From UPXZ01 sp964345395 (GTDB lineage Bacteria; Bacteroidota; Bacteroidia; Bacteroidales; Paludibacteraceae), in assembly GCA_964345395.1 (NCBI GenBank), contig CAYFRA010000039.1, positions 1 to 16,489 of the forward strand: DNA of 16,489 nt, read 5' to 3'. This document shows, in pieces, positions 13,480-16,489 of this stretch. How positions within the stretch are numbered: position 1 is the stretch's first letter; every line of letters starts with the position of its first letter. The translations under genes were made by a program, and so were the position numbers. Under the pieces are notes generated by a model. The model did no database searches. It was given only the letters and a program-made list of their open reading frames with translations, and was not told the DNA's origin.

Positions 13480-14613
13480 TTATTTCTCTGTTTGATATTG
13501 AATAACCAACTCACTCACTTTCCGCACTTCATCTGTAGTAACATAGGGATGAATTGGTAGTGAAAGTACCGTATCGCAAAGTTGCGTTGTAACCGGTGTT
13601 GAACCTGCATCAAAAGGAATATATTTATTAGCGGTTTGTCCGTGCATTGGCGTTGGATAATAAACCATAGATGGCACTCCATTCTCTTTTAAGAAATTTT
13701 GAAGTCCATCACGTCGCTCTTTGCTGCCCATTGTAATGGTGTATTGTGCCCAGCTTGAGTAGTAGCCCTTAGGAATAATCGGCGTTTTTACTACATCTTT
13801 CAGCAATTCGGTATAAAGATTTGCAGCGTGATTGATATCTTCTACTTCATACGATTTGAAAGCATCAAACTTAACACGAAGAATAGCAGCTTGAACAGTG
13901 TCTAAACGAGAATTTACGCCAATACGCACATTGTCATACTTATACGAACCTTTTCCGTGAAAACGCAACGAACTCATCACTTCAGCCCATTCATCATTAT
14001 CTGTAAAGACAGCACCACCATCGCCATAGCAACCTAATGGTTTAGCAGGAAAAAAAGATGTAGTCGAAATATCACCAAAACTGCAAGCACGTTTGCCATC
14101 AATGGCACCACCAAAACCTTGTGCTCCATCTTCAAGAATCAACAAATTGTATTTATCTGCAACAGCACGAATCGATTTGTAATCGGCAGGTAATCCGAAT
14201 AGATCAACCGTTATGATTACGCGTGGAGTTAGTTTTCCTTCTGTCAACACTTTTTCAATTGCTTGCTCCAATTTTGCTGCATCTAAATTAAACGTATCTT
14301 TATCCACATCTACAAAAACGGGGCTTGCTCCTTCCAAAGAGATAACTTCAGTTGAGGCAAAAAATGTGAAATCAGGAACAAAAACTGCATCTCCTGCTTT
14401 TATGCCCCAAGTTTTCAAAGCCAAAGTAAGTGCATCTGTACCATTGGCACAGGTTACACAATGTTTGCTGCCAACATATTCGGCCAATTCTTTTTCTAAC
14501 TCTTTTACGGCCGGACCCATTATGTATGCACCCGAAGCGACCGTATCCAAAATGGCTTTATCCATTTTGTTTTTCAACACTTCGTATTGTTTTACTAAAT
14601 CTCTAAATTGCAT
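13480..14613 (-). CDS. wbpE: DegT/DnrJ/EryC1/StrS sugar aminotransferase, WbpE-like
   Basis: This 377-residue PLP enzyme is close to Pseudomonas WbpE, which transfers an amino group from glutamate to C3 of UDP-3-keto-GlcNAcA. Markers are ASGAYIMGPAVKELEKELAEYVG (26-48), CANGTDALTLAL (55-66), FVPDFTFFAS (78-87), ILEDGAQGFGG (159-169), and TSFFPAKPLGCYGDGGA (185-201) with the Schiff-base lysine K191. RIGVNSRLDTVQAAIL and LSLPIHPYV follow towards the C-terminus. The match runs through the whole length, which is more specific than membership of the large DegT family. Twelve bases separate it from the acetyltransferase gene, so both act in the same pathway. An alternative is a 3-keto-hexose aminotransferase of a dTDP-sugar route, given rfbB upstream. 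Confidence 0.9.
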   Translation of the reverse strand: MQFRDLVKQYEVLKNKMDKAILDTVASGAYIMGPAVKELEKELAEYVGSKHCVTCANGTDALTLALKTWGIKAGDAVFVPDFTFFASTEVISLEGASPVFVDVDKDTFNLDAAKLEQAIEKVLTEGKLTPRVIITVDLFGLPADYKSIRAVADKYNLLILEDGAQGFGGAIDGKRACSFGDISTTSFFPAKPLGCYGDGGAVFTDNDEWAEVMSSLRFHGKGSYKYDNVRIGVNSRLDTVQAAILRVKFDAFKSYEVEDINHAANLYTELLKDVVKTPIIPKGYYSSWAQYTITMGSKERRDGLQNFLKENGVPSMVYYPTPMHGQTANKYIPFDAGSTPVTTQLCDTVLSLPIHPYVTTDEVRKVSELVIQYQTEK

Positions 14614-14625
14614 TTTATTCTATTG

Positions 14626-15189
14626 TTAAATTTCTACTAAACCATTATCTGTTTCTTTGTATTTTTTGCTGCAATCGGGGCAAGTCAAATCATCTTTTAG
14701 ACGCTCGCCACATTCGCAGACCCATCCCAACTGACGAGCTGGTACACCAAGCATCAAAGCGTAATCTTTCACATCTTTGGTTACGACAGAGCCTGCAGCA
14801 ATCATCGCACAACGCCCTACAGTATGTCCACAAACAATGGTTGAATTTGCTCCTAAGGTGGCTCCCCATTTAATCAAAGTTTTGGCATAATTACCGTGTA
14901 CTGAATAGTGCGAACGCGGCTTGGTAACGTTGGTGAAAACGCAAGAAGGGCCACAAAATACATTATCTTCCAATTCAACGCCTTCATATATAGAAACATT
15001 GTTTTGAATACGAACTCCGTTTCCAATTTTTACGTTGTTGGCCACATTTACATTCTGCCCCAAGGAGCAGTTTTCACCCAAAATAGCACCTGTTTGGATA
15101 TGACAAAAGTGCCATATTTTCGTTCCTTTGCCAATGCTTACATTATCATCTACATAGCTACTTTCGTGTACAAAATAGTCCTTTTCCAT
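14626..15189 (-). CDS. wbpD: Sugar N-acetyltransferase, WbpD-like, with C-terminal zinc ribbon
   Basis: This 187-residue left-handed beta-helix acetyltransferase resembles WbpD, which acetylates the 3-amino group of UDP-GlcNAc3NA. Hexapeptide repeats fill about 12-155, with WHFCHIQTGAILG (26-38), SLGQNVNVANNV (42-53), IQNNVSIYEGV (61-71), VFCGPSCVFTNV (77-88), GATLGANSTIVCG (109-121) and LGVPARQLGW (147-156). After the helix comes a small Cys pair motif (C158, C160, C170, C173; CECG and CPDC) that probably binds zinc. The neighbours supply the amine donor step (WbpE-like) and the oxidation step (Gfo/Idh), 12 and 15 bases away. The reading frame starts at the ATG at 15189. The acceptor sugar is inferred from context. 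Confidence 0.9.
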   Translation of the reverse strand: MEKDYFVHESSYVDDNVSIGKGTKIWHFCHIQTGAILGENCSLGQNVNVANNVKIGNGVRIQNNVSIYEGVELEDNVFCGPSCVFTNVTKPRSHYSVHGNYAKTLIKWGATLGANSTIVCGHTVGRCAMIAAGSVVTKDVKDYALMLGVPARQLGWVCECGERLKDDLTCPDCSKKYKETDNGLVEI

Positions 15190-15204
15190 TCTATTTGAGA
15201 TTTT

Positions 15205-16197
15205 TTATAAACAAGATTTTTTATCTATCAAGCGTTGAGCTTCTTCCAATACTTTGACCACTTCATAGCCAGATTTCCCATCAGCTACTTCAATTTTTTT
15301 ATCTAAGTTTTCTACAAAATAACGCAATTCCTCTGTGAGAGGTTGCCCTTTTTCGTACGGAATAATTTCGGTAGGATTCTCTACTTTTACAGGCGTACCT
15401 TGCTCAAAATCGATATGTTTGTCGTAAAATTTAATCTCTTTTTCGGCAGATGAATCTTCAAAAACAAGCATACCTCTACTACCAATCACAACCAATCGTT
15501 GCTCTTTGAAAGGGTGCAACCACGACACAAAAATATGGGCGTGGATATTGCCCGGATAGCTCAATTGTGTCATCGTGTAGTCATATACATTTTTTTGAAG
15601 AAACTTGGAACCCTTCGATTCAATGCAGGTTGCTGGTGCACCTACCAAATAATCAAGCACAGAAATATCGTGTGGCGCAAACGACCAAAACACATTTTCT
15701 TCAGTTCGAACTGTACCCAAATTCAAACGAGTTGAATACAAATAATATAGATTTCCTAACTTTCCGCTATCTACAACTTCTTTAATTTTTCGGATGGCAG
15801 GATGAAACAATAGCACGTGACCAACCATTAAGTTTGAGCCTTTTTTTTCAGCCAATTCTACCAACTCTTTAGATGTATCGGCAGATAATGTCATCGGTTT
15901 TTCAACCAATACGTGCTTCCCTTTTTCAATCAGATGTTTGGCAATATCGTAATGAAAAGGTGCAGGAGCAGCAATGGTATATCCATCAAAATGGTGCTGT
16001 ATAGCCGCATCTAAATCAAGAAATCCAATGCAAGGAAACTCATCAGTTAGCTCTTGCAGTCGATCAGGATTGGTCTCTACAATACCGCCTAAATTTCCCA
16101 ATTGATGGAGTGTACGAATGTGGTTTTTTCCCCATCTGCCACCACCAATAACACATATTTTCTTATTCTTCGAATTATTTTCCATACATATTTGCAT
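15205..16197 (-). CDS. Gfo/Idh/MocA NAD-dependent sugar dehydrogenase, WbpB/WlbA-like role
   Basis: This 330-residue oxidoreductase has a Rossmann domain beginning KICVIGGGRWGKNHIRTL (13-30), the EKP motif at 99-101 (HVLVEKPMTL) whose lysine is catalytic in the Gfo/Idh/MocA family, and a C-terminal alpha/beta domain with FWSFAPHDISVLDYL supplying the expected His/Asp. In this cluster the likely reaction is oxidation of C3 of a UDP-GlcNAc-derived uronic acid, giving the keto sugar used by the WbpE-like enzyme. The gene overlaps the end of rfbB: the ATG at 16197 overlaps by 23 bases. The alternative Met at residue 5 (16185, giving MENNSK) overlaps by 11 and is equally plausible. Overall family assignment is secure; the exact substrate is inferred from neighbours. 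Confidence 0.85.
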   Translation of the reverse strand: MQICMENNSKNKKICVIGGGRWGKNHIRTLHQLGNLGGIVETNPDRLQELTDEFPCIGFLDLDAAIQHHFDGYTIAAPAPFHYDIAKHLIEKGKHVLVEKPMTLSADTSKELVELAEKKGSNLMVGHVLLFHPAIRKIKEVVDSGKLGNLYYLYSTRLNLGTVRTEENVFWSFAPHDISVLDYLVGAPATCIESKGSKFLQKNVYDYTMTQLSYPGNIHAHIFVSWLHPFKEQRLVVIGSRGMLVFEDSSAEKEIKFYDKHIDFEQGTPVKVENPTEIIPYEKGQPLTEELRYFVENLDKKIEVADGKSGYEVVKVLEEAQRLIDKKSCL

Positions 16198-16489
16198 AAT
16201 ATTTTTCGTACTCTCCGCTGGTTACATTGTCCATCCACTCTTGATTGTCCAAGTACCATTTTACGGTTTTTTCAATTCCCTCTTCAAATTGCAACGAAGG
16301 CTCCCAGCCCAATTCATTTTTGATTTTGCTTGCATCAATCGCATAACGCAAATCGTGTCCGGCACGGTCGGTTACATAGGTGATTAAGTCCAATGAATGT
16401 CCCTCAGGATTACCCAAAATTCGATCCACAGTTTTTATCATCACTTTTATTAAATCAATATTGGTCCACTCGTTAAAACCTCCTACATT
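16175..16489 (-). CDS. rfbB: dTDP-glucose 4,6-dehydratase, C-terminal part (cut by window edge)
   Basis: The final 104 codons of an extended short-chain dehydrogenase are present and the reading frame stays open to the right edge, so the N-terminal Rossmann part lies outside. The visible part begins NVGGFNEWTNIDL and includes YVTDRAGHDLRYAIDASKIKNELGW and FEEGIEKTVKWYLDNQEW. These are hallmarks of RfbB/RmlB, which converts dTDP-glucose to dTDP-4-keto-6-deoxyglucose for rhamnose and related deoxysugars. A GTG at 16444 could be mistaken for a start, but homology continues upstream of it through the edge. The stop at 16175 overlaps the start of the dehydrogenase gene, tying rfbB into the same operon. 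Confidence 0.92.
   Translation of the reverse strand, partial: NVGGFNEWTNIDLIKVMIKTVDRILGNPEGHSLDLITYVTDRAGHDLRYAIDASKIKNELGWEPSLQFEEGIEKTVKWYLDNQEWMDNVTSGEYEKYYANMYGK

Noticed and set aside
14213..14629. 138-codon plus-strand frame.
   Set aside because: It lies entirely antisense to the WbpE-like aminotransferase gene, which has clear catalytic motifs.
16175..16444. Separate 89-codon gene starting at a GTG at 16444.
   Set aside because: The frame and RfbB homology (NVGGFNEWTNIDL) continue upstream to the window edge, so this is the end of a truncated rfbB.

Overview
This window looks like a low-GC chromosomal segment from the Bacteroidetes, most likely the order Bacteroidales. The grounds are several upstream sequences of the Bacteroidetes form TAnnTTTG with a TTG/TTTG about 18-22 bases before it, A-rich rather than Shine-Dalgarno start regions, a fused DAHP synthase/chorismate mutase next to prephenate dehydratase and an aminotransferase, and an RfbB/WbpB/WbpD/WbpE-type surface-sugar cluster. 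I cannot name a genus.

Layout. Positions 1-267 are a patchwork of short tandem repeats, followed by a small GNAT-like gene (minus, 268-558) and another repeat-rich gap (559-1038). An AspT/YidE-type membrane transporter runs on the minus strand (1039-2715). A 559-base divergent gap follows, holding back-to-back promoter motifs and a long imperfect hairpin inside a 30-codon reading frame. The plus strand then carries an exported alkaline-phosphatase-superfamily protein with doubtful catalytic residues (3275-4708), a MalY/PatB-type C-S lyase (4769-5944), ung (5964-6626) and a YpfJ-type zinc metallopeptidase (6678-7544), closed by a bidirectional terminator (7551-7594).

From 7714 to the right edge every gene is on the minus strand, in two transcription units. 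The right-hand unit (12671-16489) runs from a truncated rfbB through a Gfo/Idh dehydrogenase, a WbpD-like acetyltransferase and a WbpE-like aminotransferase to an exported glycerophosphodiesterase. The three Wbp-type steps fit synthesis of a 2,3-diacetamido uronic-acid nucleotide sugar for LPS or capsule. The left-hand unit (7714-12539) is an aromatic amino acid operon: pheA, an aminotransferase and DAHP synthase/chorismate mutase, followed closely by a small outer-membrane protein and a lipoprotein alpha/beta hydrolase.

The main discovery is in front of pheA. A Bacteroidetes-type promoter (12532-12561) is followed by a 21-codon reading frame (12434-12499, minus) containing nine consecutive Tyr/Phe codons, then two mutually exclusive RNA hairpins. 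One is a 9-bp antiterminator (12382-12447); the other is a 13-bp intrinsic terminator with eight U residues (12356-12392) just before the pheA start. This is the full architecture of ribosome-mediated transcription attenuation responding to phenylalanine and tyrosine. Other points of note are an 11-nt tandem repeat family at three separate intergenic sites, a GC-rich 18-bp perfect palindrome, and a hexanucleotide repeat at the predicted transcription start of the patB-ung unit.
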